A stretch of DNA of 64,000 bases from Bacillota bacterium (GCA_023397675.1 JAEWTV010000102.1:4557-68556); one strand, 5' to 3'. Shown: positions 24,933 to 33,539, counted from the first letter of the stretch. Program-made: numbers and translations. Notes: a model not told the origin generated them from the letters alone.

Positions 24933-26113
24933 TCTGATATATCCTCCCCTCTGTAACGTGCGATTGCAGCACAATCTTTATCACCACGTCCGGAAATATT
25001 AATGACAATGATTTTGTCCTTACTCATCGAAGGTGCAAGCTTAATAGCATGAGCTACTGCATGAGCACTCTCAATGGCTGGAATAATACCTTCACTACGG
25101 GAAAGATACTCAAAAGCATCAACTGCTTCATCATCAGTTATCGGAACATATTGTGCCCTGTCGGCATCGTGCAGACTGGAATGTTCCGGACCGATACCCG
25201 GGTAATCGAGGCCTGCTGATATGGAATACACCGGTGCAATCTGTCCATATTCATTCTGGCAAAAGTAAGATTTCATGCCGTGAAAGATTCCTAATTTGCC
25301 GGTAGAAATAGTCGCCGCAGTTTCAAATGTATCAACCCCTCTGCCTGCTGCCTCACAGCCGATAAGCTGTACGGATTTGTCCTCAATAAAATGATAAAAC
25401 GCACCTATTGCATTGGAGCCGCCTCCTACACAAGCAATCACCACATCAGGAAGGCGTCCCTCCTTTTCCAATATCTGCTGCTTTATCTCCTTGGATATAA
25501 CTGCCTGAAAATCTCTTACAATCATTGGAAACGGATGTGGTCCCATAACCGAGCCGAGAACATAATGTGTATCATCAATACGGCTGGTCCATTCACGAAA
25601 GGTTTCGGAGACTGCGTCCTTCAGAGTCGCCGTACCAGACTTTACAGGATGCACCTTGGCTCCGAGAAGACGCATCCTATACACATTTAAAGCTTGCCGT
25701 CTTGTGTCTTCTTCACCCATAAATACTTCACATTCCATATCCATTAGTGCTGCAGCGGTGGCAGTAGCGACGCCATGCTGCCCGGCTCCGGTCTCGGCTA
25801 TTACACGTTTCTTGCCCATTTTCTTTGCCAGAAGTACCTGACCAAGTACATTATTGATTTTGTGCGATCCTGTATGATTCAAATCCTCACGTTTGAGATA
25901 TATTTTTGCGCCGTTTAATTCTTTGGTCATCTTTTCCGCAAAATAAAGGAGTGAAGGCCTTCCAGCGTAATTATTAAAAAGGCCTGTCAATTCTGCATTA
26001 AACTGCGGATCATTTTTATAGTGATTATATGCTTCTTCAAGTTCATTTACGGCATTCATAAGTGTTTCCGGTATATACTGGCCGCCGTGAATTCCAAATC
26101 TGCCTTTTGACAT
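24929..26113 (-). CDS. trpB: tryptophan synthase beta subunit
   Basis: 394 residues; PLP-dependent condensation of indole with serine. The pyridoxal lysine lies in HTGSHKINN and the phosphate-binding glycine loop in CVGGGSNAIGAF. The N-terminus GRFGIHGGQYIPETL is that of standard TrpB1. The start at 26113 has AAAGGAGG 8 bases upstream; an in-frame extension to 26194 is unsupported. The T-box leader begins about 200 bp upstream. Confidence 0.97.
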   Translation of the reverse strand: MSKGRFGIHGGQYIPETLMNAVNELEEAYNHYKNDPQFNAELTGLFNNYAGRPSLLYFAEKMTKELNGAKIYLKREDLNHTGSHKINNVLGQVLLAKKMGKKRVIAETGAGQHGVATATAAALMDMECEVFMGEEDTRRQALNVYRMRLLGAKVHPVKSGTATLKDAVSETFREWTSRIDDTHYVLGSVMGPHPFPMIVRDFQAVISKEIKQQILEKEGRLPDVVIACVGGGSNAIGAFYHFIEDKSVQLIGCEAAGRGVDTFETAATISTGKLGIFHGMKSYFCQNEYGQIAPVYSISAGLDYPGIGPEHSSLHDADRAQYVPITDDEAVDAFEYLSRSEGIIPAIESAHAVAHAIKLAPSMSKDKIIVINISGRGDKDCAAIARYRGEDISE

Positions 26114-26316
26114 TATATTATCCTCCTTTGATTCTCCATATTTTAAATTAATGACGCCATCGCCGTTCCCTTTTTGGCCAGTAAGCGCATACATTCAATA
26201 CATGCTTTTTCATTTTTTCTCACCTTCCCAATAATTAAGGATAAAGACCAAAGTGCCATGTTAACCCTTTCAAAACCACATCTAAGGAAACTCAAAAACA
26301 ATTTCCCCGAAAATAC

Positions 26317-26575
26317 AAAAGCCCGTCCTCGACAATTCTGTCAAGGACGAGCTATAACTCGCGGTACCACCTTGATTCACGGTACATTATACCGTGCACT
26401 TAGCAGGATACTATCATATCCCCTACAACTTACGTATGTATACACGTCGCAGAATACTCAGCTATCGCTTTTGACTGCGCCCTCGGTGGTCCATTTGATG
26501 ATTTGTTTTCTGCCCGATTTCCAGCATCGCGGGCTCTCTGTAAGAGCATCATCACCTTTATCTCCACGTTAACGG
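26317..26575 (-). ncRNA. T-box riboswitch, tRNA-Trp type, controlling trpBA
   Basis: Minus-strand leader with a canonical T-box sequence AAGGTGGTACCGCGAG at 26358-26373 that pairs with the uncharged tRNA acceptor end. It is followed by a terminator stem GCTCGTCCTTGAC/GTCGAGGACGGGC and TTTT (26317-26353). Upstream are the Stem I AG-bulge and distal-loop type sequences and a TGAGTA element. The likely specifier codon is TGG at 26491-26493, in the context AATGGACCACC, matching tryptophan. Uncharged tRNA-Trp should favour the antiterminator and switch on trpBA. Confidence 0.92.
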
Positions 26576-26596
26576 TTTAAGTATTGAATTATTGTA

Positions 26597-26625
26597 AGGT
26601 TAGCATAGTTTGCTATGTATGTCAA
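26597..26625 (-). promoter_or_regulatory. promoter of T-box/trpBA with dyad in spacer
   Basis: Minus strand TTGACA (-35, 26620-26625), 17-base spacer, TAACCT (-10, 26597-26602). The spacer holds a CATAG-N4-CTATG dyad (26604-26617) that could bind a regulator, which would add a second layer above the T-box. Confidence 0.5.
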
Positions 26626-26693
26626 TCATTTCTTCTTTTTTAGTTAAGTATGCAACCATTTCTTTTTTTCGGATTGTACTAGTTAATGTCTTT

Positions 26694-27236
26694 TCACTTT
26701 CTATAGTTAGATACACCATTTTTCTTGCTGCTGAATGTAAACAACCCGGACTTGGCGATTGCTTTATGTACCAGTCTTGATGGCCATACAGCTATTATCC
26801 CCCCTGGTTTTAAAATACGATGGATTTCTGACAATAACTGTTCAGTTGGTATCATCGGTGCTGGAATCACCCCAAAAACCAAAACCACATCCAGGCTTTC
26901 AGCCTCTAATTTAGTATCAAGTGCATTACCTTTTACAATATTCACATTTTTCAGGTTGGCTGTTTGAACCTTCCTGGCAACAATCTCAACGGATAAAGGC
27001 AGTATATCCATAGCAACCAAACTTCCATGTTCCCCGAGTAATTCAGCTGCCGGTAGAGTAAAATAACCTGTACCACATCCTATTTCTAAAACAGTTTGAC
27101 CATTTTGAATTTCTGTACCATTGAGAATCCGTTTAGGACCAAAAAAGCGGTAGCGCAAACCACTCTCCATTGCAGCTCCCACAACTCGAATAAATACTTT
27201 ACCGATTCTTTTATTAGCTAATGCCTCTGTGTCCAT
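26694..27236 (-). CDS. class I SAM-dependent methyltransferase
   Basis: 180 residues with motif I VLEIGCGTGYFTLPA, motif II VAMDILP and motif III-like LDVVLVFGVIPAP, then IHRILKPGG. This is the general Methyltransf_11/25 type acting on small molecules, lipids or quinones; the substrate cannot be deduced. AAGAGGTGA precedes the ATG at 27236. It is downstream of the TetR gene on the same strand with a 147-bp gap that contains a degraded copy of the TetR start region. Confidence 0.85.
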   Translation of the reverse strand: MDTEALANKRIGKVFIRVVGAAMESGLRYRFFGPKRILNGTEIQNGQTVLEIGCGTGYFTLPAAELLGEHGSLVAMDILPLSVEIVARKVQTANLKNVNIVKGNALDTKLEAESLDVVLVFGVIPAPMIPTEQLLSEIHRILKPGGIIAVWPSRLVHKAIAKSGLFTFSSKKNGVSNYRK

Positions 27237-27338
27237 TTATATCACCTCTTAATATTTTTTATATGATACCTAAATTAATTTGAAATACATAAATCGAATC
27301 TTTTTAGCTCACTGCATTCCATCACCACCACACCTAAT

Positions 27339-27384
27339 ATTTTCACTATTAGCGACCAAGTGCCCATTTTTATAGTAAAAAATT
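27339..27384 (-). repeat. degenerate copy of the TetR gene start region
   Basis: On the minus strand, a segment reading TATAAAAATGGGCACTTGGT then CGCTAAT (about 27351-27377) closely matches the sequence spanning the TetR start (TATAATAATGGGCAGGTGGT then CGTTAAT, 27960-27986). It lies just after the TetR stop. It may be a duplicated operator or the relic of a second regulator copy. Confidence 0.45.
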
Positions 27385-27962
27385 TAATAGAACTGCTTAA
27401 TACCACTCAAGTGGTATTTCATTAATAATTCGACACTGGTCTTCGCCCATGGTTGATCCTTATACTTTCGGGCTATTTCAAGCAAAGCATTAATAATATT
27501 CATTGCAGAAATTTGCATCAATATCTGCATCTTTTCCTTATCACTTTCTGTCTTGAAATTTTTTAAATAGTGTTCTGCTAATTTATTGATTAGTTGATCT
27601 TTATAGCCTTCATATTTTGTTCCTTCGCTTTTTGACAGAATAATAATAAATTGTTTCCTATACTCAGCCAACAATTCACAAAGCTGATTAGCGAGCAGAT
27701 TTATCTGCAAAGGATCAAATGTTTCGGTATCTCCATGCCCAAAGGTATCTTTTAATGTATAATCCATATAATTATATACAGGTGTAACTATCTCATAAAA
27801 AAGTTCTTCTTTACTCTGAAAATAATTATATAAGTTACCTTTGCTGACTCTAGCCTTTTCAATAATTCTTCTAGTAGATGCAATCCTGAATCCGTTATTA
27901 AAAAATTCTTCGGTTGCAGCCTCAATTATTCTATTTTTTATTTCATCTTTTAAAATTTGCAT
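27384..27962 (-). CDS. TetR/AcrR family regulator
   Basis: 192 residues. The N-terminal helix-turn-helix (about 5-50) reads IIEAATEEFFNNGFRIASTRRIIEKARVSKGNLYNYFQSKEELF, standard for TetR repressors. The C-terminal ligand domain is helical with no recognisable ligand pocket motif. I chose the ATG at 27962, with AGGTGG upstream, over 27980. Target and ligand are unknown; it may control the methyltransferase downstream or the small monooxygenase-like gene upstream. Confidence 0.92.
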   Translation of the reverse strand: MQILKDEIKNRIIEAATEEFFNNGFRIASTRRIIEKARVSKGNLYNYFQSKEELFYEIVTPVYNYMDYTLKDTFGHGDTETFDPLQINLLANQLCELLAEYRKQFIIILSKSEGTKYEGYKDQLINKLAEHYLKNFKTESDKEKMQILMQISAMNIINALLEIARKYKDQPWAKTSVELLMKYHLSGIKQFY

Positions 27963-28046
27963 TAACGACCACCTGCCCATTATTATAATAAACCTTTTTC
28001 TTTATCCTGGCAATAGTATTATTAAAAAACGTTCAAAAAGTGAAAT

Positions 28047-28364
28047 TTATTCAAAAGGATTTATTACAGCAGCTACTTCCTGATGAATAACGATAGGATC
28101 GGAAATCAATCCAAACTTTTCATCCTCCGGATATGTCACAGCAATTTGAGGGTGTTCGCCCGCATAAGAAATTATGTTTTCCATGGAATCCCATACCGTA
28201 CAAAGAAAGAAATGAGCATACTCCCCTTGCTCCACAACTTTAACAAATGCTCCCCTGTTTCCCTGGATGGATGTTGTATCGCTTACCCCTGTTTCCCCAA
28301 GATATATTTTAAAATCATCTTTAAACTTTATAGGCACTATTCCGTGCCAGGTTCTTGTAATCAT
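28047..28364 (-). CDS. small ABM-like (dimeric alpha-beta barrel) protein
   Basis: 105 residues opening MITRTWHGIVPIKFKDDFKIYL with a later FFLCTVWDSMENIISYAG, the pattern of antibiotic-biosynthesis-monooxygenase/ferredoxin-like dimers. These are often small oxygenases or stress proteins, but no catalytic residues can be assigned. AAGAGG lies upstream of the ATG. It precedes the TetR gene on the same strand by 84 bp. Confidence 0.7.
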   Translation of the reverse strand: MITRTWHGIVPIKFKDDFKIYLGETGVSDTTSIQGNRGAFVKVVEQGEYAHFFLCTVWDSMENIISYAGEHPQIAVTYPEDEKFGLISDPIVIHQEVAAVINPFE

Positions 28365-28445
28365 ACAAACCTCTTTTTCATTTATTTATAAATTATTATA
28401 GGTATAAGTGTAACATATAATAATTATTTATAGATACATCACAAA

Positions 28446-29678
28446 TTAATTTCTGAGAAGTCTCCACATAAATTCCGGAGGATCGATTTGTACTTTATTT
28501 ACCATAGGAACACTTTGAGACTTATCTCCTGTTTTGATCTTGAAAGTAGCGGCATTTGTACCTATCGGAGCAGGCAGCTTGATTGCTACAGGCTCAATAG
28601 TATAAGAAATTTTCATACCCGGATAACCAAATACTTGAATTGGTTGCTTCAATTCCAATTCACTATTCGTATGCCATGGAGTAGTAATTTTACCATAACC
28701 ATTGGCCGGCGGTGTCAATGTATATGTCTTGAATTGAGGTGCAACTTGATCCAAAATCCGTGCGTTTGTCTCCAGAGCGCTTTGCAGGTTTTGATTTGAC
28801 GATCTGCTTCCCAATACGGCAACTATTATATAATGCTTTTCACTTCCATTTACCAATGGTGCTGCCGACACAAAACATCCGCCGGCTATTACGCCTGAAC
28901 CGGTTTTAATACCTACAATACCATGTTTACCAAGCATATTATTTACGTTATAAACCCTGCCTGCAACTGGAAGAGTGGCTTGCGGCATAGCAACAATTTC
29001 ACGGAAAACCGGATCTTGCATTGCTGTCTGAGCAATTTTTATTTGATCAACAGCATTGCTCACAGTAGCTGGATTTGCCCCGCTTGCATCTGCATAATGA
29101 GTTTTTGTCATACCAAGGGATTGTGCAGTTTCATTCATCTTAGCAATAAATGCCTCATCACTTCCCGCAACCCAGCGGCCCAATGTATCAGCTATATTGT
29201 TCCCCGACGGCAGCATTAAACCTTCCAGGAGTTGTCTTTCAGTAAGCTTTTCCCCTAAGGTAACAGGCAAAAGAGAATAGTTATTTTTCCTGGCAAACTC
29301 ATAACCGGCTACATCCTTTGCAGTCATGGTCAGGCTTGGCCCATCCTCACCAGATTTTAACGGATAAGCTTTCAGTACTAAATAAGCTGTCATTATTTTT
29401 GTCACACTGGCAATTGGAATTGCTGACTGGTCAGTTGAAGATGCTATCACACCAAAATTATCCGTTCCTACTGCAGATTCGCCTTGTGTTGGAAAAGTAA
29501 CTGAAAGCTGGCCTGGCAAAACAGTATCCTGTGCTGATGCCGTGGCTTTAACTTCAGGAATTTCACCATTGTAACGAACAAACCCCACAACAGCTAATCC
29601 AATAATAATCAAAATAAGAACTGCGGCAATAATCCCTTTGACACCAATAGGCCTAGATATTTTTGAAGAATCTAACAT
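28446..29678 (-). CDS. D-alanyl-D-alanine carboxypeptidase, S11 family
   Basis: 410-residue penicillin-binding protein that trims the terminal D-Ala from peptidoglycan stem peptides. One N-terminal membrane anchor (about 14-37) is followed by the serine peptidase domain with SxxK in IASVTKIMTAY, SxN in LPSGNNIAD and KTG in VGIKTGSGV. A C-terminal beta-rich PBP5-like domain (about 310-405) follows. The start at 29678 has GGGGGT upstream; an extension to 29771 is unsupported. A TGAACC-N16-CGTCTT sequence upstream looks like an ECF promoter, which would tie expression to envelope stress. Confidence 0.93.
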   Translation of the reverse strand: MLDSSKISRPIGVKGIIAAVLILIIIGLAVVGFVRYNGEIPEVKATASAQDTVLPGQLSVTFPTQGESAVGTDNFGVIASSTDQSAIPIASVTKIMTAYLVLKAYPLKSGEDGPSLTMTAKDVAGYEFARKNNYSLLPVTLGEKLTERQLLEGLMLPSGNNIADTLGRWVAGSDEAFIAKMNETAQSLGMTKTHYADASGANPATVSNAVDQIKIAQTAMQDPVFREIVAMPQATLPVAGRVYNVNNMLGKHGIVGIKTGSGVIAGGCFVSAAPLVNGSEKHYIIVAVLGSRSSNQNLQSALETNARILDQVAPQFKTYTLTPPANGYGKITTPWHTNSELELKQPIQVFGYPGMKISYTIEPVAIKLPAPIGTNAATFKIKTGDKSQSVPMVNKVQIDPPEFMWRLLRN

Positions 29679-29724
29679 AACAACCCCCATGTATTTTAAT
29701 ACTTTAAATGTACAACTAAGGTTT

Positions 29725-29752
29725 AAGACGAAAATAAAAACATAAAGGTTCA
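29725..29752 (-). promoter_or_regulatory. putative ECF-type promoter of S11 carboxypeptidase
   Basis: Minus strand TGAACC (-35, 29747-29752), 16-base spacer, CGTCTT (-10, 29725-29730), 47 bp before the start codon. This resembles SigX/W/M-type promoters that control cell-envelope genes in Bacillus. It differs from the GCGTCC promoters at 18-22 kb. Confidence 0.5.
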
Positions 29753-29974
29753 CATTTGTAATCACATGCATCCCTGTACTTCATACTTCTTCTTTTAATG
29801 TCCGTTTTCCTGCTGTATTGGTAAAGTATTTTTTGGAAGGTTCAACTTTATTTATGTATTGACCATAGCGGGCCTCTGGCAGCACCTCATCAGTTTTCTC
29901 TGTCCTATTTGGTACTAACAGGACGGCTCTAATCATATTCTTATAAAGAAAAGAATAAAGGAGTGTAAAGTCAG

Positions 29975-31423
29975 TTGTTAAATAAAGTTAAAGTTAGTTT
30001 ACAGCCCATTGCTGGAAAGATAAATATGCCTACTGTTTTAAAAACAGCTATACTTCCAGGTGACTCAATGGAAAGATTATTTATTGCAACCCAGGTAGGA
30101 GAGATCTTTTGCATTGGAAACGGAGTTATAAGAACTTTTTTAGATATTCGCCCCAGGATCATAATACTGGGCTTTTCTGGCGGTAAGTATGACGAACGTG
30201 GATTAATAGGGCTGGCATTTCATCCCCAGTTTCATTATAATGGCCTATTTTATCTTCATTATTCATTAGCTGGAACACAAGGTCCAGGTGCTCTTCCCAG
30301 TCCACAAGTTTCAAGACAAGGTCTTCCGGAATTTTTTAAGCCTAACCCTTGCGACCTCAGAACCTTAAATCAAAAATGGATACATAGAGAAATTAATTAT
30401 GATCATATTGATGCAGTTGAAGAATGGTCTTTGCAATCCAATGGCCAATCTCAAAGACGCCGTACATTACTTAATATAAGAAGACCATTTTTTAACCATA
30501 ATGGCATCAACAGCTTGAATTTTTCACCTGAAACAGGAAAACTTGTTTTAACAGTAGGAGATGGCGGATCTGGCTATGATCCATTTAATCTAAGCCAGAA
30601 CGATATGGAAATTGCCGGTAAAATAATAGAAATTGATGTAGCAAAGAATACTTTTTATAATAATCCACCAGTGGTAACACGTTTTGATGAACTTCCCGCA
30701 CCTATTCAGGAAACTCTTACGGTAATTGCGAAAGGGACTCGCAATATCCCCGGCATTTCATTTCAAAGGTTTTATAACCAGTACGTCAAATATGTAGGAA
30801 TTGTAGGACAGGACCTGGTAGAGTCAATTTATTCATTCATAAACTATAAGCCAATACCGGTTCTTCAGCTTATTCAAGCTTCTTTAATGAAAACCGTACC
30901 TGACCAGGAAGGTTTTATTAACTTTGGCTGGCGAGGATGGGAAGGTGCCTTTCCCACTTCGATTATAAGAGGCTGTCCTGCAAATCCAACTTTGGATGAG
31001 AAAACAATTGCTTACTATGATGATGCAGTAATTACTTCGACACAGCGTATTCCACCTCTGATTAGTTATTTTCACCAAGATCCCCGACCGGATAAATTTG
31101 GAGCAACTGCACTTACTGGGGTGCAGTCATATATGGGGAATGGAATCCCTGGTTTAACCGGAAGTGTTGTGTTTACTGATTTTGCTCAAAATGAAGGTTC
31201 TCAACCTCCAATCAGAGGAGTTTTAGCCTATACCAGGGCAAGAACAGATTGTAAACTAAATGATTTTAGTGTTATTGAAACAGATTATAACTTTGGATCT
31301 CAATCAGCTTATTATACCAGTTTAGGAACCAATCTGGATCAAACCAGGCTATATTTAGGTGTTTATGGCTCTATGAATGTGACTGATTTTAACCAAGGTA
31401 CTGTTTTTGAAATTGGTCCATGA
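29975..31423 (+). CDS. GSDH-like beta-propeller protein (glucose/sorbosone dehydrogenase family)
   Basis: 482 residues resembling the PQQ-dependent soluble glucose dehydrogenase/HHIP beta-propeller fold. Recognisable are GLIGLAFHPQF near residue 74, NHNGINSLNFSPETGKLVLT then VGDGGSGYDPFNLSQND near residue 183, and INFGWRGWEG near residue 311. It begins at TTG with AAGGAG 11 bases upstream. There is no signal peptide, whereas most relatives are exported. PQQ synthesis is unusual in anaerobic clostridia, so the cofactor and even enzymatic activity are open. Two long insertions separate the conserved blades. It stands alone, 57 bp before a small membrane protein. Confidence 0.72.
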   Translation: MLNKVKVSLQPIAGKINMPTVLKTAILPGDSMERLFIATQVGEIFCIGNGVIRTFLDIRPRIIILGFSGGKYDERGLIGLAFHPQFHYNGLFYLHYSLAGTQGPGALPSPQVSRQGLPEFFKPNPCDLRTLNQKWIHREINYDHIDAVEEWSLQSNGQSQRRRTLLNIRRPFFNHNGINSLNFSPETGKLVLTVGDGGSGYDPFNLSQNDMEIAGKIIEIDVAKNTFYNNPPVVTRFDELPAPIQETLTVIAKGTRNIPGISFQRFYNQYVKYVGIVGQDLVESIYSFINYKPIPVLQLIQASLMKTVPDQEGFINFGWRGWEGAFPTSIIRGCPANPTLDEKTIAYYDDAVITSTQRIPPLISYFHQDPRPDKFGATALTGVQSYMGNGIPGLTGSVVFTDFAQNEGSQPPIRGVLAYTRARTDCKLNDFSVIETDYNFGSQSAYYTSLGTNLDQTRLYLGVYGSMNVTDFNQGTVFEIGP

Positions 31424-31479
31424 TTCATAATTATAAAATTTAATTTTGAACTGGTATCTCCTTATAGGAGGCAATTAAT

Positions 31480-31992
31480 TTGGAAAAAATGAGTATAGGC
31501 AGGTTTATTTGCATTGGAGGAATATTGACAGCAATAACTATACTATTCCAATCGGCTCCTGTATTTTTACCTACGATTGGGATGGCCTTAAGTCCATTAA
31601 GTACTCTGCCTGTTGCGATATCAGCCGCTTCTAATATTGCTCTCGGCTTTAGTGTATTTTTATCTTCCACATTGATTCTTATTATAGTCAGTGCACAGGA
31701 GGCAATAATCCTGCTTTTTACCACCGGACTGCTAGGTATCGTTATCGGAACATTACTTTATAGGAAGGGAATAATAATTTCCATATTATTTTCAAGCATA
31801 GCATTATCTCTTGGGATGATATTTTTAACCTATATAATAGGTATTTCAGGGTTTGTCGATTTAACCAATTCGTTATCAGTTCCTCTGACTTTTGTAATTT
31901 TTTTATCCTTTTCACTTGTTTACGCGAGCATCTGGAATATCTACCTTAGAAAATTCGTGAATTATCTGATAAAAATTAATCTGATTAGTTGA
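31480..31992 (+). CDS. five-helix membrane protein, function unknown
   Basis: 170 residues made almost entirely of hydrophobic helices (about 8-30, 38-66, 70-90, 92-118, 128-152), ending in a short basic tail. It starts at TTG with AGGAGG 8 bases upstream. The layout recalls small ECF-transporter S components or YybS-like proteins, but no ligand motif is visible. It follows the GSDH-like gene by 57 bp and may be cotranscribed. Confidence 0.7.
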   Translation: MEKMSIGRFICIGGILTAITILFQSAPVFLPTIGMALSPLSTLPVAISAASNIALGFSVFLSSTLILIIVSAQEAIILLFTTGLLGIVIGTLLYRKGIIISILFSSIALSLGMIFLTYIIGISGFVDLTNSLSVPLTFVIFLSFSLVYASIWNIYLRKFVNYLIKINLIS

Positions 31993-32275
31993 TTTCATTT
32001 TGACTATTTAATTGAATAGTGAAGTATATTTTCTTTATCTAAAAAGACACGATGAAAGCCTAAGCATCATCTATGGCTCGTGGTGTCACCTATACTCATA
32101 GTAACAGTATATTGAAAACCACCTTGGACGACCCGTTAAAAATTGGTAAATAGGAGTATTGAAAACAGTAGTTGCATACAGGAATGGAAAAAGCCAAACA
32201 CCATTTGGACTTTGAAGGAAAAAATGCAGTTACTATAAGAGAAATAAAAAAATTAAATTAAAAGCCGCCCCAACA
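31993..32275. other. intergenic segment, possible gene debris
   Basis: 283 bp without a convincing gene. From about 32155 an AGGAG is followed by a TTG-initiated reading MKTVVAYRNGKSQTPFGL that stops at once, and a second frame continues GKNAVTIREIKKLN to 32261. This may be the wreck of a small gene. It marks the left side of the suspected island. Confidence 0.3.
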
Positions 32276-32797
32276 TTATGTAAACGCGCTTGCAATTTTT
32301 GAGCTGAATTCCATGAAGTCTTTTGCATCAATAAATTGAAAGAATATTACTAAAAGATTTGTTACAAATACCCCTTTTTCATATTTAACAATAACACCCC
32401 AGTCAAGTTCGTTATATCCATGATCTATTACCCATTTATCGATCGCTTTCTTGATCATACTTGGTAAAAAAGTTATACAAAAACAGAATAATCCTCCACA
32501 TATTTCAATTATATAAACAGGAGTCGCTGATTCAGCCTTCTTACCTGTATCCATAAAAGGTTTTAACAAACCCAAAGTTTTATCATTTGAATCATTCATT
32601 TCTTTTAATGCATCCGCCGTACTTTTTTTTGTGGTTACTTCTAGTTTGATGCTACTATTTACAAATTCTATTTTTTCTTTTTCTTGGTTTTTATATTGAA
32701 GACCTTGATAGTTAGCCCATATCATACATTCTAAATTTGCAATGAGTATTATGACAAAATATATAACAAATACATATTTTAAAGATTTATTTCCCAA
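32276..32797 (-). CDS. hypothetical protein with two to three membrane segments
   Basis: 173 residues from a TTG at 32797, chosen because GGAGG lies 8 bases upstream; an ATG at 32848 would add 17 basic residues without a ribosome site. Hydrophobic segments lie near residues 7-27, 93-112 and 141-155. A charged Lys/Glu/Thr-rich region (about 38-85) sits between the first two, probably outside the membrane. No family recognised. Neighbours are island-like, with a decayed phage nuclease upstream. Confidence 0.55.
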   Translation of the reverse strand: MGNKSLKYVFVIYFVIILIANLECMIWANYQGLQYKNQEKEKIEFVNSSIKLEVTTKKSTADALKEMNDSNDKTLGLLKPFMDTGKKAESATPVYIIEICGGLFCFCITFLPSMIKKAIDKWVIDHGYNELDWGVIVKYEKGVFVTNLLVIFFQFIDAKDFMEFSSKIASAFT

Positions 32798-32895
32798 ACT
32801 TCGTACCTCCAATGGTTTAGGTTTTCCTCGGTTTATCACTTTTAGCATTATAAGTTATATTAAGTATACCACTGTATTAATACACTTTCTAAAAT

Positions 32896-33225
32896 TTATA
32901 TTCGAAAAATCTCATTAGTCATTGTCTTTCTATGATACATTTCTTACACACATATTCCCACTTACTTTTATCCCAAAAGGGTATCCTGTCTCCAGATTGA
33001 AGTATGGATAATAAACCACTATAAACTTGATCTTCTTTTACCTTTGAAACAGCTGTCACATAAAGGTTCTTTAGTTAAGTATCTCTTGCTCTATCTTTCC
33101 CATATACTGTAGTAACTAGGTTCCTTTGTGCTCTCATTCATGTTTACATTTAGCCCACTATGCTTGTCGCAGTTGGTTTCACTGGTCAGTTCAGGACATT
33201 TGGGATGCTTACATAGCTTTAAAGT
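32896..33225 (-). pseudogene. decayed phage-type HNH endonuclease
   Basis: Minus-strand translations across frames reconstruct a small phage HNH nuclease. They give LCKHPKCPELTSETNCDKHS, then IWER, an in-frame TAG and SKRYLTKEPLCDSCFKGKR in the same frame. After frameshifts come SGDRIPFWDKSKWEYVCKKC and finally HRKTMTNEIF. The four-cysteine zinc knuckle and the order of motifs match HNH proteins encoded beside phage terminase genes. It has a stop codon, at least two frame changes, and lacks the central DHI motif, so it is inactive. Confidence 0.65.
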
Positions 33226-33323
33226 TTAATCGGAATTTCACTTAGCTTCCATCCATTAGTTAAAAACCAGGCAGTGTCAAAAGAAGAAAGTTTAATGTCT
33301 CCAAATATAAAAGAATATAAATA

Positions 33324-33353
33324 CAGCCCTGAGAATTCTTCCTCAAAGGGCTA
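33324..33353. repeat. AGCCCT/AGGGCT hairpin
   Basis: AGCCCTGAG faces CTCAAAGGGCT with a short A/T loop, a terminator-like stem without a strong T-run. It lies in the gene-poor stretch 33226-33589, which otherwise holds only the nested hairpin element. Confidence 0.4.
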
Positions 33354-33474
33354 ATAACTATGTTCTTTCAAAATATTATTTTAGTATATTAATCAAAAAA
33401 AGCGGACAACTTTAACGTTTTTTAATATACTTAATTCTGCTTACTTAACAACAATATATATATTAAACCTGAAA

Positions 33475-33539
33475 AGGTGCTAGGTAAATTAACCCTGATA
33501 AGGCATCGGTGCCTACGCACCGATAATCCTTAAGCACCT
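33475..33539. ncRNA. nested three-layer hairpin element (candidate structured RNA)
   Basis: Three perfect stems are nested: outer AGGTGCT (33475-33481)/AGCACCT (33533-33539), middle TAAGG (33499-33503)/CCTTA (33528-33532), inner ATCGGTGC (33505-33512)/GCACCGAT (33517-33524) with a CTAC loop. The outer and middle right arms are adjacent, leaving a 17-base bulge on one side. It lies 50 bp after the Ntn-hydrolase-like stop and is GC-richer than its surroundings. It could be an unusual terminator, a REP-like element or a small RNA. Confidence 0.5.

Noticed and set aside
26174..26572. 132-residue plus-strand frame upstream of trpB
   Set aside because: It is antisense to the T-box leader; the RNA structure explains the sequence.
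32034..32095. GACACGA...TCGTGGTGTC partial inverted repeat as an IS end
   Set aside because: Arms are short and unequal, there is no partner copy or transposase, so no mobile element can be supported.
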